Shown here: positions 10,747 through 21,214 of the stretch, piece after piece | Numbering within the stretch: position 1 is the stretch's first letter | Layout: every line of letters starts with the position of its first letter | Source: Sciurus carolinensis | Lineage: Eukaryota; Chordata; Mammalia; Rodentia; Sciuridae | Reading direction: 5' to 3' | Length of the DNA stretch: 64,000 nucleotides | Assembly (NCBI RefSeq): GCF_902686445.1 | Contig: NC_062232.1 | Span: 34,304,454-34,368,453, forward strand | Notes under the pieces: model-generated | What the model was told of the DNA's origin: nothing | Databases searched by the model: none | The model's input: only the letters and a program-made list of their open reading frames with translations | Translations under genes and position numbers: made by a program

Positions 10747-10957
10747 TTTTTTTTTTGCACCAGAGATTGAACTCAGGGGTGCTTAACCACTGAGCCACAT
10801 CCCTGGTCCTTTTTAAAATATATATTTTAGAGACAAGGTCTCACTAAATTGTTTAGGGCCTTGCTAAATTGCTGAGGTTGGCCTTGAACTCACAATCCTC
10901 CTGCCTCAGCCTCCCAAGCCTCTGGGATTACAGGTGTGTGCCACTATGGCCGGCTCT
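10747..10957 (-). mobile_element. B1-ID composite SINE
   Basis: T-run, 'gcaccagagattgaactcag', 'ccactgagccacatccctgg' and the complement of the B1 part, ending 'ccactatggccggc'. A short repeated word flanks the ID/SINE pair: 'gagtttctgg' before the ID and again between the two elements. Confidence 0.9.
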
Positions 10958-11274
10958 GGCTTCTGTCTTGAGGTAGGACTCGTAATATAGGAAATTTCCT
11001 AAGTGTAGAAAGTGTGCTTAAAACATGTCCCCTTTTCCAGTGTCCAGTGTCCACTACAATCAGAGATGGTTTGTTGCAGAAAGGAACAGAAATTGACTCG
11101 CCCATGCAGATGGTTTGAGTGCGTTTCCAAAATGGGAACAGGAAAATGTCAGAAACAGCTCTAGTAGGACCTCGTGGGAACTAGAGAGCTGGCCAGCACC
11201 TTTCTGCTCCCTGTGGGCTTCATGAGTTCCATCTCTGTGATTCATGTCAGAGCTATTGCTCTCTCTCCACATGC

Positions 11275-11612
11275 AATGGTCTGAACATTTGTGGCCCCCA
11301 CTCCCAATTTATTGGTTAAAACCAAATTCCCCAATGAGACCTATAGGAGGTGGGGCTTTTGGAAGTGATAATTTATAAGGATGGAGCCCTCATGGTTGTG
11401 ATTGGTGCTGTTACCCTAGAAAGTTCCCCCGCCCTTTCCACCATGTGAGGACCCAACAAGATGGCTGTCCATGAACTAGGAAGTGAGCCCTCACGAGGCA
11501 GTCTGCCTTGTTCTTAGACTTCCCAGCCTCCAGAGCTGTAAGAAATAGGTTTCTGTTGTTTGAAAGCTCCCAGTTTATGGTAGTTTGTTATGGCACCCCG
11601 AGCAGACTGACA
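11275..11612 (+). mobile_element. MLT1-type MaLR LTR
   Basis: This is the only plus-strand MaLR in the window. It runs from 'ggtctgaacatttgtggccc' through 'ccctcatggttgtgattg', 'ccaccatgtgaggaccc' and 'gcctccagagctgtaag' to 'gagcagactgacag'. No internal MaLR sequence follows. Confidence 0.8.
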
Positions 11613-12147
11613 GTACCCCAACTCCTTCACCTTCCCCTCAACTCCACTCCTCCATAATGCTGTTCTGTATGTGACTTTGGTACAAACCCCATCTCCAATG
11701 CCTGGCAGGTTTGTGCTCACAGAAGCTCACTGACCATTGGCTCAGTGCCTATTTCCTCTTCACGGAGAAGGGTTGAATCAGATTAGCTCTACTTAGATCA
11801 AAGTGTTTGCTCACGAGCAAGCAGCTGTGACTGGGAGGAGATGGCAGAGACACATGGGACTCTGAGTGGGGTGTTTTATTTCTTGGAGGCAGTGGTTAGT
11901 AACAGCTGCTGTGGAACCACAGAAAACAGGGCCAGACAGGTCCTCAAAGGTCAGGAAGTGCAGTTCCTTCAGTTCACAGTTAAAGAAATGAAGTTCAGAA
12001 GGTTCCACGTGGGGGGTGGGAGACAGTACAATAGTTTCCTCTGTGAGAAGGAGGGAGTGATACTTACTTGCACAGCTGTCGTAGTCAATGAAATAATGTA
12101 TGTAGCAATCTTAGCCCTGAACAAATATTTATTAAAAGTTGGTTGTT
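11613..12147. other. intronic sequence, no repeat recognised
   Basis: The 137-codon plus frame that starts at 11841 runs into the SINE at 12148 and has no family signature. Nothing else is seen. Confidence 0.45.
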
Positions 12148-12325
12148 TCTGGGTAGAGTGGTGCATGCCTGCAATCCCAGTGGCTGGTGAGGCTGAGGCA
12201 GGAGGATCCCAAGTTCAAGGTCACCTGAGCAACTTAGTGAGAAATATAAAATAAAAATGACTGGGAGTGTAGTTCAGTGGTAAAGTGCTTCTGGATTCAA
12301 TTCTCAGTATCTTCCCCCCCCCAAA
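12148..12325 (+). mobile_element. B1-ID composite SINE
   Basis: 'ggtgcatgcctgcaatccca' to 'gtagttcagtggtaaagtgc'. The middle of the B1 part is shortened. A C-run and an A-run close the element. Confidence 0.85.
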
Positions 12326-12367
12326 AAAAATTTTGGTTGTTATAATAGCAAAAGAAACACATAAAAT

Positions 12368-12576
12368 TTTTCTTTTTGGATACTGGGGGTTGAACCCAGG
12401 GGTGCTTAACCACTGAGCCACATCCCTAGATCTTTTTATTTTCTATTTTGAGACAGGGTCTTGCTGAGTTGCTTAGGGCCTTGCTAAATTGTTGAGGCTG
12501 GCTTTCAACTCCCAATCCTCCTGCCTCAGCCTCCCGAGTCACTGGAATAGGGGGTTGTGCCACCACACCCAGCAAA
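12368..12576 (-). mobile_element. B1-ID composite SINE
   Basis: 'ggatactgggggttgaaccc' through 'accactgagccacatcccta' to 'tgccaccacacccagc'. It forms an inverted pair with the SINE at 12148, about 45 bases away. Confidence 0.9.
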
Positions 12577-13274
12577 ACCCATACAATTTAATTAAGTGAC
12601 ATTATGCATGCTTATAACACCCAGATAACGTATGTTATCACAGTTCCTAGATTATGTCCTATAGATAGTTGCTGCCATTTGGGGTTGTGTTACATATGGT
12701 GTGAGGTAGGGGTTGAGACCCTTTTTATTATTAGGGCTTATAACACGCACCTTTTTTGTAATGGTTTACTTTGAATTAATCTTATTTTGCTTCATGCACA
12801 ATGCAAGATTATTTATGATTCAACTAAATTTACCTCTCTTTTCATTCTTTATGCCATTGTTGTCAGGTTTTTTCATTTACATATGCTATAAATGCCACAA
12901 TACCTTGGTATTTTTGCTTTAAACAGCCACTTGTCTGTTAGGCAATTCAGATGAGAAAAGTCATCTTTTATATTTTATGACATATTTATACCATTCCCAT
13001 TGCTCTTCATTTCTTCCTATGGATCTGATTTTCATCTAGTATACTTTTTCTTCAGGCTGGAGAAAGTCTGCATTTCTTGTGCAACAAGTCTGCTGGAGAT
13101 GAATTTTCTCTGATTTTGTTTATCTGAAAATATCTCTATTTTCCTTCATTTCTAAGATGCTTTCGCTGGATATAGAATTGGATTGCCAGATTTTGCTTTC
13201 CTTTCAGCACTTAGAGATGCCATTCGACTGTCTTATGGCCTTCATTGTTACAGACAAGAAGTCAGTCATTGTCT

Positions 13275-13770
13275 TATTTTATTCAGGCTGCTATAACAAA
13301 AACACCATAACCTGGGTTACTTATAAACAACAACGTTTTATTTCTCATAGCTTTGGAGGCTGGGGAGTTCAAAATCAAGTCACCATCAGAGTTGGTGTCT
13401 GGCAAGGGTCCATTCCTAATAGATGGCACTTTTTCCCTGTGTCTTACATGGGTTTTGGTTTTTCTTTTTTTGGTGGTGCTGGGGATTGAACCCAGGGCCT
13501 TGTGCATGCAAGGCAAGCACTCTACCGACTGAGCTATATCCCCAGCCTGAACCTGGGGCTTTGTATATTCTAGACAAATGCTCTCCCACTGAGCTGCATC
13601 CCAGTCCTCTGCGGTCCCTTTTCTAAGGGCACTAATCCCATTCATGAGGGCTCTGCCCCTATGACGTGATAACCTTTCAAATTCTGCACCTCCTAATACT
13701 ATCACCTTGGGGGTTGGGATTTCAACATATGAATCAGGGGACAGGGGTCACAAACATTCAGACCATAATA
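13275..13770 (-). mobile_element. MLT1-type LTR carrying two ID-like SINE pieces
   Basis: It starts 'ttattcaggctgctataaca' and resumes after the SINEs with 'agggcactaatcccattcat', ending 'cattcagaccataatagt'. Removing 13459-13615 restores one continuous LTR, so the SINEs arrived later. Confidence 0.75.
13459..13615 (-). mobile_element. ID SINE followed by a second ID-like monomer
   Basis: 13459-13548 is a well-preserved ID copy ('ggggattgaacccagggcct', 'actgagctatatccccagcc'). 13549-13615 repeats the same order in diverged form ('tgaacctggggctttgtat', 'cactgagctgcatcccag'). This is a tandem dimer or two insertions. Confidence 0.8.
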
Positions 13771-13896
13771 GTGATATACATGTATATATATTATTTATGA
13801 CTGCTCTTTACTCTATGTCATGTCTTTCTTCTTTGGATGCTTTTCAGAATTGTCTATCTTTGGCTTTTGGCAGTTTGATTATGTCTCTAGACAGAG

Positions 13897-13937
<41 letters not shown>
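13897..13937 (+). repeat. (GT)n microsatellite
   Basis: About 20 uninterrupted GT units. Confidence 0.97.
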
Positions 13938-13938
<1 letters not shown>

Positions 13939-14009
13939 TGGTTTTATATTATATGGGGCTTACTGAGTTTTCTTTTTAAAATATTTTTTTAGTTGTCAGT
14001 GGACCCTTA

Positions 14010-14101
14010 TTTTATTTATTTTTATGCAGTGCTGAGAATTGAACCCAGTGCTTCACATATACCAGGCAAGCGCTCTACCACTGAGCCACAACCCCAGCCC
14101 T
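14010..14101 (-). mobile_element. ID-type SINE
   Basis: 'cagtgctgagaattgaaccc' to 'ctgagccacaaccccagccc', with a T-rich start. Confidence 0.8.
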
Positions 14102-14566
14102 AAAGAGCTTTTTGTTTTTAATACAATTTCAGTAATTGTCATCAATTCTTTTTCAGCCAGTCCCATTTCTCTTCTAGGACTTCAAATACATGCATGTTGG
14201 TCTCCCTGCTTGATATTGTCCCAAAGATCTTTGCAGATCTGGTGATTTTTTGGCCCAATTTTTTTCCTCTTTGTGCTTTACTTTGGGTTATATCTTTTGA
14301 TTGCCTTTCAGGTTCATAAATCTTTTCTTCTGCAGTGTATATTCAATGATTTAAAAAATTCCAGATATTGTCTTATTTTAATGCTAAGATTTCATTGGGT
14401 TCGTTTTTAGAGTTTCCATACCTCTTCCAAAAGTCAGGCTCCCCATGTCTTGACTCATACCTTCCCCCTGCCTGTAAACTAACATATTTATAATAAACCC
14501 TTCTTTGGCAATTCTAACATGTGATCTGTCTATGGGTCAGTTTCCTTAACTGTTTTGTTAGTTTGT

Positions 14567-14736
14567 TATGGGTACTGGGTACTGAACCCACTGAGTTACA
14601 CCCCAACTCTTTTTATTTTTTATTTTGAGACAATGTCACACTAACTTGCTGAGGCTGGCCTCGATCTTGCAATCCTCATGCCTCAGCCTCCCTAGACTCT
14701 GGGATTACAGGTATGTCCCACTGCACGTGGCTGTTT
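14567..14736 (-). mobile_element. B1-ID composite SINE, deleted in the ID part
   Basis: 'gggtactgggtactgaaccc' jumps directly to 'actgagttacaccccaactc', losing the middle of the ID part. The B1 part is complete to 'cactgcacgtggct'. Confidence 0.85.
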
Positions 14737-15307
14737 TGCTACTTTTTAACATGTGTAGTATTATTCGATTATACACTGACTACTGTGGATGATAATTGTA
14801 GAAGCTCTGGGTTCTCTTGTGTTCCTTTGAAGGCTATAGAATTTTGTTCTAGCATCCAGATTTAAGTACCAGCAGATGCCCCAAATATTTGAAGGGCTTG
14901 GTTTTGGGCTTGCTTAGAGCAAGCCTATTTTAGTTTGGTCTTTAGTTCCAGGAAATAGTCTTTACTTCGAAGGTGTGCCCCTTTGGCATTTCAATGGAAA
15001 GCTCGATGTATTTTATAAGATCCTCTAACCTCATGGACCTTGAACTCTTCATCTGCCTCCATCACTCCATCAAAAGACTTAGGTCTTTTGGCCTTCAGTT
15101 TTGACTTTCCTCTTAAGAGTCACTCCGCACAAATGTCCTTCAACCAAGGATATAAGGGGAGACTATATGCTAATTTTATGGCTCCTTCTTTTCTTTTTTC
15201 CCTCCTCAATTTCCGGCCAGCATGGCAGCTTTAAATGCTGACCTCTAACTGGAGAGGTTGCATTTCCCATGTGAAAGTGCCCTGAGAGGAAAAATCAGTT
15301 AAATCGA

Positions 15308-15431
15308 CTTTTTTGAGGCAGGGTCTTGCTATGTCCTTAGGGCCTTGCTGAGGCTGGTCTTGAACTTGTGATCCTCCTGCCTCAGCCTCCTGAGTCACTG
15401 AGATTATAGGTGTGTGCCACCGTGCCGGGCT
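15308..15431 (-). mobile_element. B1 part of a composite SINE
   Basis: Only the 'gaggcagggtcttgctatgt' to 'gccaccgtgccgggc' half is present. Confidence 0.85.
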
Positions 15432-15477
15432 TTACTCACTTTGCTTCTCTTCTACTTGGGTTGCTTTCCATGTTTGT

Positions 15478-15656
15478 TTCTTTGTTTTGGTACTGGGGAT
15501 GGAACCCGGGGCACTTTGTCACTGTGGTACATCCCCACCCCTTTTTATTTTGAGATAGGGTCTAAGTTGCTTAAGACCTTGCTAAGTTGCTGAGACTGGT
15601 CTTGAAGTTGTGATCCTCCTGTCTCAGCCTCCCACCTTGCTGGAATTAGGCTGTGC
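15478..15656 (-). mobile_element. B1-ID composite SINE
   Basis: 'ttggtactggggatggaacc' to 'tcccaccttgctggaatta'. It has the same orientation as the half-copy 50 bases to its left. Confidence 0.85.
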
Positions 15657-15659
15657 AGC

Positions 15660-16140
15660 TTTAAAGTTACTACTTGCCTGATCCCAAACCTGGTGCAATT
15701 AGCCTGGGGGTGTGAGTTTTAGAAGTGCCCCACATGATTCTAATGTACAGCCCTGGTAGCGCATCTTCCTACACCCTTCTTTCTAGTTCCCTGTAGGAAT
15801 AACTGTGGGTATACTGGAACTATCTGCACGAATGTTCATCTGATAACAAACTACTTTGTCATTGCAAGCAGAACTCACCCAAATATGTTATTATTTAGAA
15901 AAAAATTTATTTTGATGCCCAATTTTTCTGGCTTACAAACATATACTTAGTCTTCATATTGGGTGAACCAATACTGGAGTTCTGCTATCTGTTCTAAGAA
16001 TTTACTTGACTAAATTTAAATTTCACTAAATAATCTGGTAAGTGAGTTATCATTTCTAATGGCTATCAAAGTTTCAGAGACTGAAAATCGGTCTCCAATA
16101 GTGACAATGTCTTAGAATTTTTATTTTTATCTTCGTATTT
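15660..16140. other. intronic sequence, no repeat recognised
   Basis: About 480 AT-rich bases. No gene or clear repeat is seen. Confidence 0.45.
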
Positions 16141-16144
16141 ATTT

Positions 16145-16262
16145 ACTTATTTATTGAGAAAAGTTCTCACTAAATTTCCCAGGCTGGCTTTGAATTTCTG
16201 ATCCTCCTGCCTCAGCCTCTGAAGCAGCTGGGATTACAGGCATGTACCACCATTCCTGGTTG
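16145..16262 (-). mobile_element. B1-type SINE part
   Basis: 'ttcccaggctggctttgaat', 'tgatcctcctgcctcagcc' and 'gggattacaggcatgtacca' are preceded by a TTTA-rich run. Confidence 0.8.
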
Positions 16263-16414
16263 TCTTGAATGTTTAATAAAATTGAAAGTAAATTTTAACT
16301 TATTCTCTGAAATAGGTTATACGTCCACATGGTTCAAAATTTTAAGTGAAAAGGATATACAGTGAAAAGTTCACTCTCCCCTCTCACATACAGTTTTAAA
16401 ACATTAGCAGATAC

Positions 16415-16616
16415 CTTTTTTTTTCTTTTTTGGCTGTGGGAATTGAGCCCAAAGATGCTTTACTACTGAGTCACATCCCCAGTTCTTTTTAGTTTTTATT
16501 TTGAGACAGGGTCTTGCTAAGTTGTTGAGGCTGGCCTTAAACTAGTGATCCTCCTGCCTGAGCCTCCCAATTCACTGGAATAACAGGAGTTATGCACTTC
16601 CACTCCTAGATGGGAG
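16415..16616 (-). mobile_element. B1-ID composite SINE
   Basis: T-run, 'gctgtgggaattgagcccaa', 'actgagtcacatccccagtt' and the complement of the B1 block. The sequence just before it (16310-16400, 'cacatggttcaaaatttta') resembles an old L1M 3' UTR piece that this SINE may have split. Confidence 0.85.
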
Positions 16617-16898
16617 CTACCTTTTTTGATCTCTTGTATCATACAAATTGGTTGTATCCTGCCTCTTATAATCCTGTGAGTTCTTGACAAAGAGTTTTAA
16701 AAGTAAATGACATCCTCCAGCAGGAAGCTCACAGAGGAAGGCATCAATTCCATTGAATTCTGCAAACATTTATTGAGTCGTACTGTGTGCCTGGAACAAT
16801 TTTAGCTATCGTGGGGTATAAACATGAGTCATGATTGAGAGCACAGTTCTCTTAATTAGAAAGAAGAGACTAGAATGAAGGACAATTTGTAATGAAAT

Positions 16899-17582
16899 CT
16901 AATACCTTCGACTTGACCCAGTTGGAAGAGTTGGTAGGAAAGGTCCTGCCTGTGTCCAGCTGAGACCTGGAGTAAAGGTTATATTCTTGGCCCTTCTCCC
17001 TAACACAGTGTCTCCCAACCCAGCAGAGGTCCTGTTCACAGCTGAGCTTGGCATAGGGTCCAAGAACTTTGCTGGAAGCTGTCTGTCAATCTCGGTCTTG
17101 AAGGGAGAAGAAAAAGCCAAGTCAAGCTTTCTCAGGATCGGAATGTTGAAACAGCTACAGCTTTCAACTGAACACTCAAAGGTCAGAGTGTTTCCCAGCC
17201 AAGTCTGAAAGGGCTGGATCCCCTTCCCAGCAGCTGAGAAAGCATGAAGTGTCTGCAACAGATGAACTGAAAAGACCCTAGAAGCTGAGCAAATCTCCAG
17301 AGGCAGCAGCAAGTGTACTCTGCACAGCTCTGTGCTGACCATAGCTTCAGGTTCCCCCAGCGGCTTGGGTAGATAAGCCCAGATACTGTGTACACAGTGA
17401 AAGGGACTGAATGGCAGGCCAGGGGTGTTTGCTAGGAATCTGGGAGTACTGCAGAGGAGCAGCAGAAAGTATGAATCAGTGGCTACTTGTGGATACCCTT
17501 TCTTCCCTGCAGGAACTGTGGATTGAGCACACACTACCTGAGAGAGTAAAACTTGTGCATGTGTTAATGCTGTCTTTTCCAC
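16899..17582 (-). other. unexplained 227-codon open frame in the NYX intron
   Basis: After the frames over the NYX exon, this is the longest open frame I see. It is read on the minus strand and starts at ATG 17582. The translation has hydrophobic stretches but no domain I recognise, and no splice sites or poly(A) signal clearly belong to it. The surrounding 16.9-17.7 kb is more GC-rich than the rest of the intron and reads like the 5' part of a LINE or another old repeat. I would not call it a gene without transcript evidence. Confidence 0.2.
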
Positions 17583-17904
17583 TGGTCCTTAAGATTGGGC
17601 TTGGGACCTCTGGTTTCCACAGGACAGTAGGCCAGGCCATTCTGTTTGCTGCCAGTGGAAAGTCTATGGGGGGGGGTGGCTTTTGAAGTCTTTATCTGAT
17701 TCTCTACTCAGATGCTCAGAAGACAATTTATAAGCACCTTTCTTTCCCAGAATGACATTAAAAAGTTTCTACAGGGCCAGGGCTCTTGAATGGAATGTAA
17801 CTGCATAGTGCCTATAATTAATTCTTTTGGGATATGTGAGGACATGGATAATTTATTTGCATTCTGTCCTTATGGTTTAATTTCAGTGACCATTAAAGAA
17901 AAAG

Positions 17905-18100
17905 AGGACAGGTGGGGGGAGCACACCTGTAATCCCAGTGACCCAATTTGGGAGACTGAGGCAGGGGGATCAAAAGTTCAAGGTCAGTCTGGGCAACTTA
18001 GTGAGACCTATCTCAAAATAAAGTAAGAAGAAATGGGCTGGGGATGTAGCTCAATGATAGTGCCCCTGGGTTCAATCCCTAGTACAGGGGAAAAAAAGGA
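17905..18100 (+). mobile_element. B1-ID composite SINE
   Basis: 'acacctgtaatcccagtgac' to 'gggatgtagctcaatgatag' and 'gggttcaatccctagtac', with an A tail. Confidence 0.88.
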
Positions 18101-18269
18101 AGATTGATAAATTTATCTAGAAAATTTCCAACCCCTCTGCTCCCTAATTCTTTCATCTCCATGAGGCTAAATTTACTCAGTGGGGTTTTTTTTTTTCCCC
18201 AGAACTGAATTCTTAGGAGAGGGGTCAACAGCACTAAGAGAAATAAAACACAAGCCACATATGTATAAA

Positions 18270-18485
18270 TTAATTTCTTTCTTTCCTTCCTTCCTTGGGA
18301 TTGAACCCAGGGGCACTCTGTCTCTAAGCTACATCTCCAGTCCTTTTTATATTTTATTTTGAGACAGGGTCTTGTTAAAGTTGTTTAGGGTCTGGCTAAA
18401 TTGCTGAGGCTGACCTTCTGATCCTCCTGCCTCAGCCTCCCGAGTTGCTGGGATTACCAACCTGGGCCCCTCTGCCCAGCTTCCT
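18270..18485 (-). mobile_element. B1-ID composite SINE with (TTCC) start
   Basis: A TTTC/TTCC-rich start (18273-18296) replaces the usual T-run. Then 'gggattgaacccaggggcac' and the B1 complement follow, ending 'cctctgcccagc'. Confidence 0.85.
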
Positions 18486-19030
18486 ATGCATACATTTCTA
18501 AGTAGGCCCACTAAAAAAGGTAGAAACAGTTGATATTGATTTTAACATTTAAACCCAACATACCTAAAATATTTCAATATATAATCAACACAAAAATTAT
18601 TGATGTGATAGTTAACTCTTTTTGGTAATGCGTCTTTGAGATCTGCTGCCTCTTCTCCATTTAGAGCACATGGCAATTAAGACTGGCCACATTTTAAATA
18701 CTCTGTGGCAATGTACCTCGTGGCTGCTGTATCAGGCAGCTCAGGTCTACGCATAGGCCCTAATAATGCCCTCCAAGATCCCCATAGGCATGTACACAAC
18801 AAAACTTCCAGGCCACTCAGTCATGATACAGGCAGGAGGGAGTTTAGAATGGAGTCCCATGCAGGGATTACAGCATGGGTTTTGCTGATTAAGGTAACCG
18901 GAAAGCAAAGAAGACCGCACTGTAAGGTGGGGAAACCTGTGCGACCTGGGAGGTGGGAAGGAGCCATTTGCAGGATGCAGGAGAACTTGGGGGAAGGCTT
19001 GTGTCCTGCTACCTGGGGTGACTTCTGGCT
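18486..19030. other. sequence just upstream of the NYX main exon
   Basis: 18510-18760 resembles an ancient interspersed repeat that I cannot name. From about 18760 the DNA becomes single-copy-looking and more GC-rich, leading into the pyrimidine tract (19035-19085) of the NYX acceptor. Confidence 0.4.
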
Positions 19031-19085
19031 GACTATTGCTCCTCTTTTGTCTCTTCTCCTTCCTGTGCCCTACACCCGCCCACAG

Positions 19086-20494
19086 CGGTGATCCTCGGCC
19101 TGCCCAGCACCCAGGCCTCCGAGGCCTGCTTGCGCGCCTGCCCGGCGGCCTGCACCTGCAGTACGGCAGAGCGGAGCTGCTCAGTGCGCTGCGACCGTGC
19201 GGGCCTCCTGCGGGTGCCGGCCGAGTTCCCGTGCGAGGCAACCTCCATCGATCTGGACCGGAACGGCCTGCGCATCCTGGGGGAGCGGGCCTTTGGCACG
19301 CTGCCGTCTCTGCGCCGCCTGTCTCTGCGCCACAACAACCTGTCCTTTATCACGCCGGGCGCCTTCAAGGGTCTGCCGCGGCTGGCGGAGCTGCGCCTGG
19401 CGCACAACGGCGAGCTGCGCTACCTGCACGCGCGCACCTTCGCCGCCCTTGGCCGCCTGCGCCGCCTCGACCTGGCCGCGTGCCGCCTGTTCAGCGTGCC
19501 CGAGCGCCTCCTGGCCGAGCTGCCGGCCCTGCGCGAGCTCGCCGCCTTCGACAACCTGTTCCGCCGCGTGCCGGGCGCGCTCCGCGGCCTGGCCAACCTG
19601 ACACATGCGCACCTGGAGCGCGGCCGCATCGAGGCCGTGGCCTCCAGCTCGCTGCTGGGCCTGCGGCGCCTGCGCTCACTCAGCTTGCAGGCCAACCGCG
19701 TCCGCGTGGTGCACGCCGGTGCCTTCGGCGACTGCGGCGCCCTGGAGCATCTGCTGCTCAACGACAACCTGCTGGCCGAGCTGCCGGTCCACGCCTTCCG
19801 CGGCCTGCGGCGCCTGCGCACGCTCAACCTGGGCGGCAACGCGCTGGGCCTGGTGGCGCGCGCCTGGTTCGCCGACCTGGCGGAGCTCGAGCTGCTCTAC
19901 CTGGACCGGAACAGCATCTCCTTCGTGGAGGAAGGCGCCTTCCAGAACCTGTCGGGCCTGCTGGCGCTGCACCTCAACAGCAACCGCCTCACGGTGCTCT
20001 CCTGGGCCGCCTTCCAGCCCGGCTTCTTCCTGGGACGCCTCTTCCTCTTCCGTAATCCGTGGCGCTGCGACTGCCACCTGGAGTGGTTGCGGGACTGGAT
20101 AGAGGGCTCTGGGCGCGTGGCCGACGTGCCCTGCGCCTCCCCTGGCTCCGTGGCCGGCCTGGACCTCAGCCAGGTGGCTTTCGAGCGCTCCTCCGATGGC
20201 CTGTGTGTGGACCCAGAGGAGCTGAACCTCACTACGTCTAGTCCAGGCTCGTCCCCAGAGCCCGTGGCCACCACCGTGAGCAGGTTCAGCAGTCTTCTCT
20301 CCAAGCTGCTGGCCCCAAGGGTCCCCGTGGAGGAGGCAGCCAACTCTACCGGAGGGCTGGTCAACGCCTCGCTGTCCGACAGCCTTCCGTCCCGTGGGGT
20401 GGGCGGCTCGGGTCACAAGACCACCTTGCTCTTCATCTCCTGGGCCCTGCTCAGTGCGGCCCACTCCATGGTGGTTGGCCTGCAGAGGGACTGA
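19086..20494 (+). CDS. NYX: nyctalopin, main coding exon
   Basis: Joined to 2804-2825 this gives a 476-residue protein, the same length as mouse nyctalopin. The order is: signal peptide (about 1-20); cysteine-rich N-terminal LRR cap with Cys22, 26, 30, 32, 39 and 43; a long run of about 11 leucine-rich repeats (about 60-325, with motifs such as [14 protein letters not shown]); a C-terminal LRR cap from NPWRCDC (331-337) to Cys381; a Ser/Thr-rich stalk; and a hydrophobic tail (LLFISWALL) that serves as a membrane anchor. Six N-glycosylation sequons are visible. Nyctalopin sits on the dendritic tips of retinal ON-bipolar cells and places TRPM1 in the mGluR6 cascade. Loss in humans causes complete X-linked congenital stationary night blindness. 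The frame is intact. The exon is far more GC- and CpG-rich than its surroundings and ends in TGA at 20492-20494. Confidence 0.98.
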
Positions 20495-21214
20495 CCCCCC
20501 TGTTACACGGGATGGCCCAAACTGCTTTGGCCAGGGGAGCGTTTGGTTAGCTGGGTTTAGGGGTGTTCGTGGGGGAGGGGCGAGGGAACGGGATGGAGGC
20601 CGGTGGTGAGAATTCTAGTGGAGGGTGGAAGGAACAGTTTGCCACCAAAGATGGCCCTAAGCAGAGGAGAAAGAACCCTGGGAGGTACCGCAGGGAGGGG
20701 AGAGGCTGGGTTGTTAAGGATTTCTGCTCTTCTCCTACGGGCATGAGAAACAAGAATGAATAGAGGCCCTGGGTGCAAAGGCGAGGAATTGGAAGCTCCT
20801 AGGGCTCCCTGTCTTCCAGGCAGCGGTGCCTATAATGCCTGGATTAGGTGGTCAGCCCTCTGGCCGAATTCTAAGAACTATGCCAATTCTCCTGGCAGGG
20901 TAACCCATTAAACCAACCCCTCTGTTTTCTATGGCAATCCCCCCCCCCCCCCAGGAGCCTGAGGATACTAGGATTCTTGAAGTGGGACAGGACATGAAAG
21001 AAGGGAAGATGGGGAAAAGATTTAGACCCCAAAAGGGTGGCGAGAGTGGTTCCTTGGATCTGAGATGCAGTTAGGAGCTATTTCACACAATGACGCATTT
21101 CATTTACTCCACAATGATGCCCAGGGGTATCCTTAGCCACAGAGGAACATTAGGGCGGCAGGGTATCTTTGTGGACAAGCTTGTAAAATCCTAAAATTAA
21201 AAAAAAAAAAAGTT
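20495..21214 (+). other. NYX: probable NYX 3' UTR
   Basis: The sequence after the stop is free of SINEs until 21719. Two ATTAAA hexamers, at 20907-20912 and 21196-21201, are the only poly(A)-signal-like words I see in the first kilobase. The second lies directly before an A-run at 21199-21211. Which one is used cannot be told from sequence, so the end is a guess. Confidence 0.4.
20939..20952 (+). repeat. poly(C) run
   Basis: Fourteen consecutive C within the probable NYX 3' UTR. Length is likely to vary between individuals or to be misread in sequencing. Confidence 0.95.

Larger units (their letters stand above)
12640..14990 (-). mobile_element. old L1-type LINE block broken by later insertions
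   Basis: The pieces 'gctttcgctggatatagaat', 'ggcttttggcagtttgatt' and 'ttgcctttcaggttcataaa' appear in the order of a well-known antisense L1M-type segment. Inserted in it are an MLT1 LTR (13275-13770), ID SINEs, a (GT)n tract and a B1-ID SINE (14567-14735). Boundaries and subfamily are uncertain. Confidence 0.5.
2826..19085 (+). other. NYX: NYX intron between the two coding exons (16.3 kb)
   Basis: It is bounded by a GTGAGT donor and a pyrimidine-rich acceptor ending in 'cgcccacag'. The intron is filled with B1-ID and ID SINEs, MaLR LTRs and minus-strand L1 fragments, listed separately. It separates the signal-peptide start from the rest of nyctalopin. Confidence 0.9.

Noticed and set aside
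19036..20055. 339-codon plus-strand frame overlapping NYX
   Set aside because: Out of phase with nyctalopin, extremely Ala/Arg/Pro/Gly-rich, and it begins inside the intron before the splice acceptor.
19676..20464. 262-codon minus-strand open frame over the NYX exon
   Set aside because: It is a mirror of the GC-rich nyctalopin coding exon. It has no domain of its own, no splice context, and its Gln/Gly/Ala-rich translation is typical of antisense GC-rich frames.
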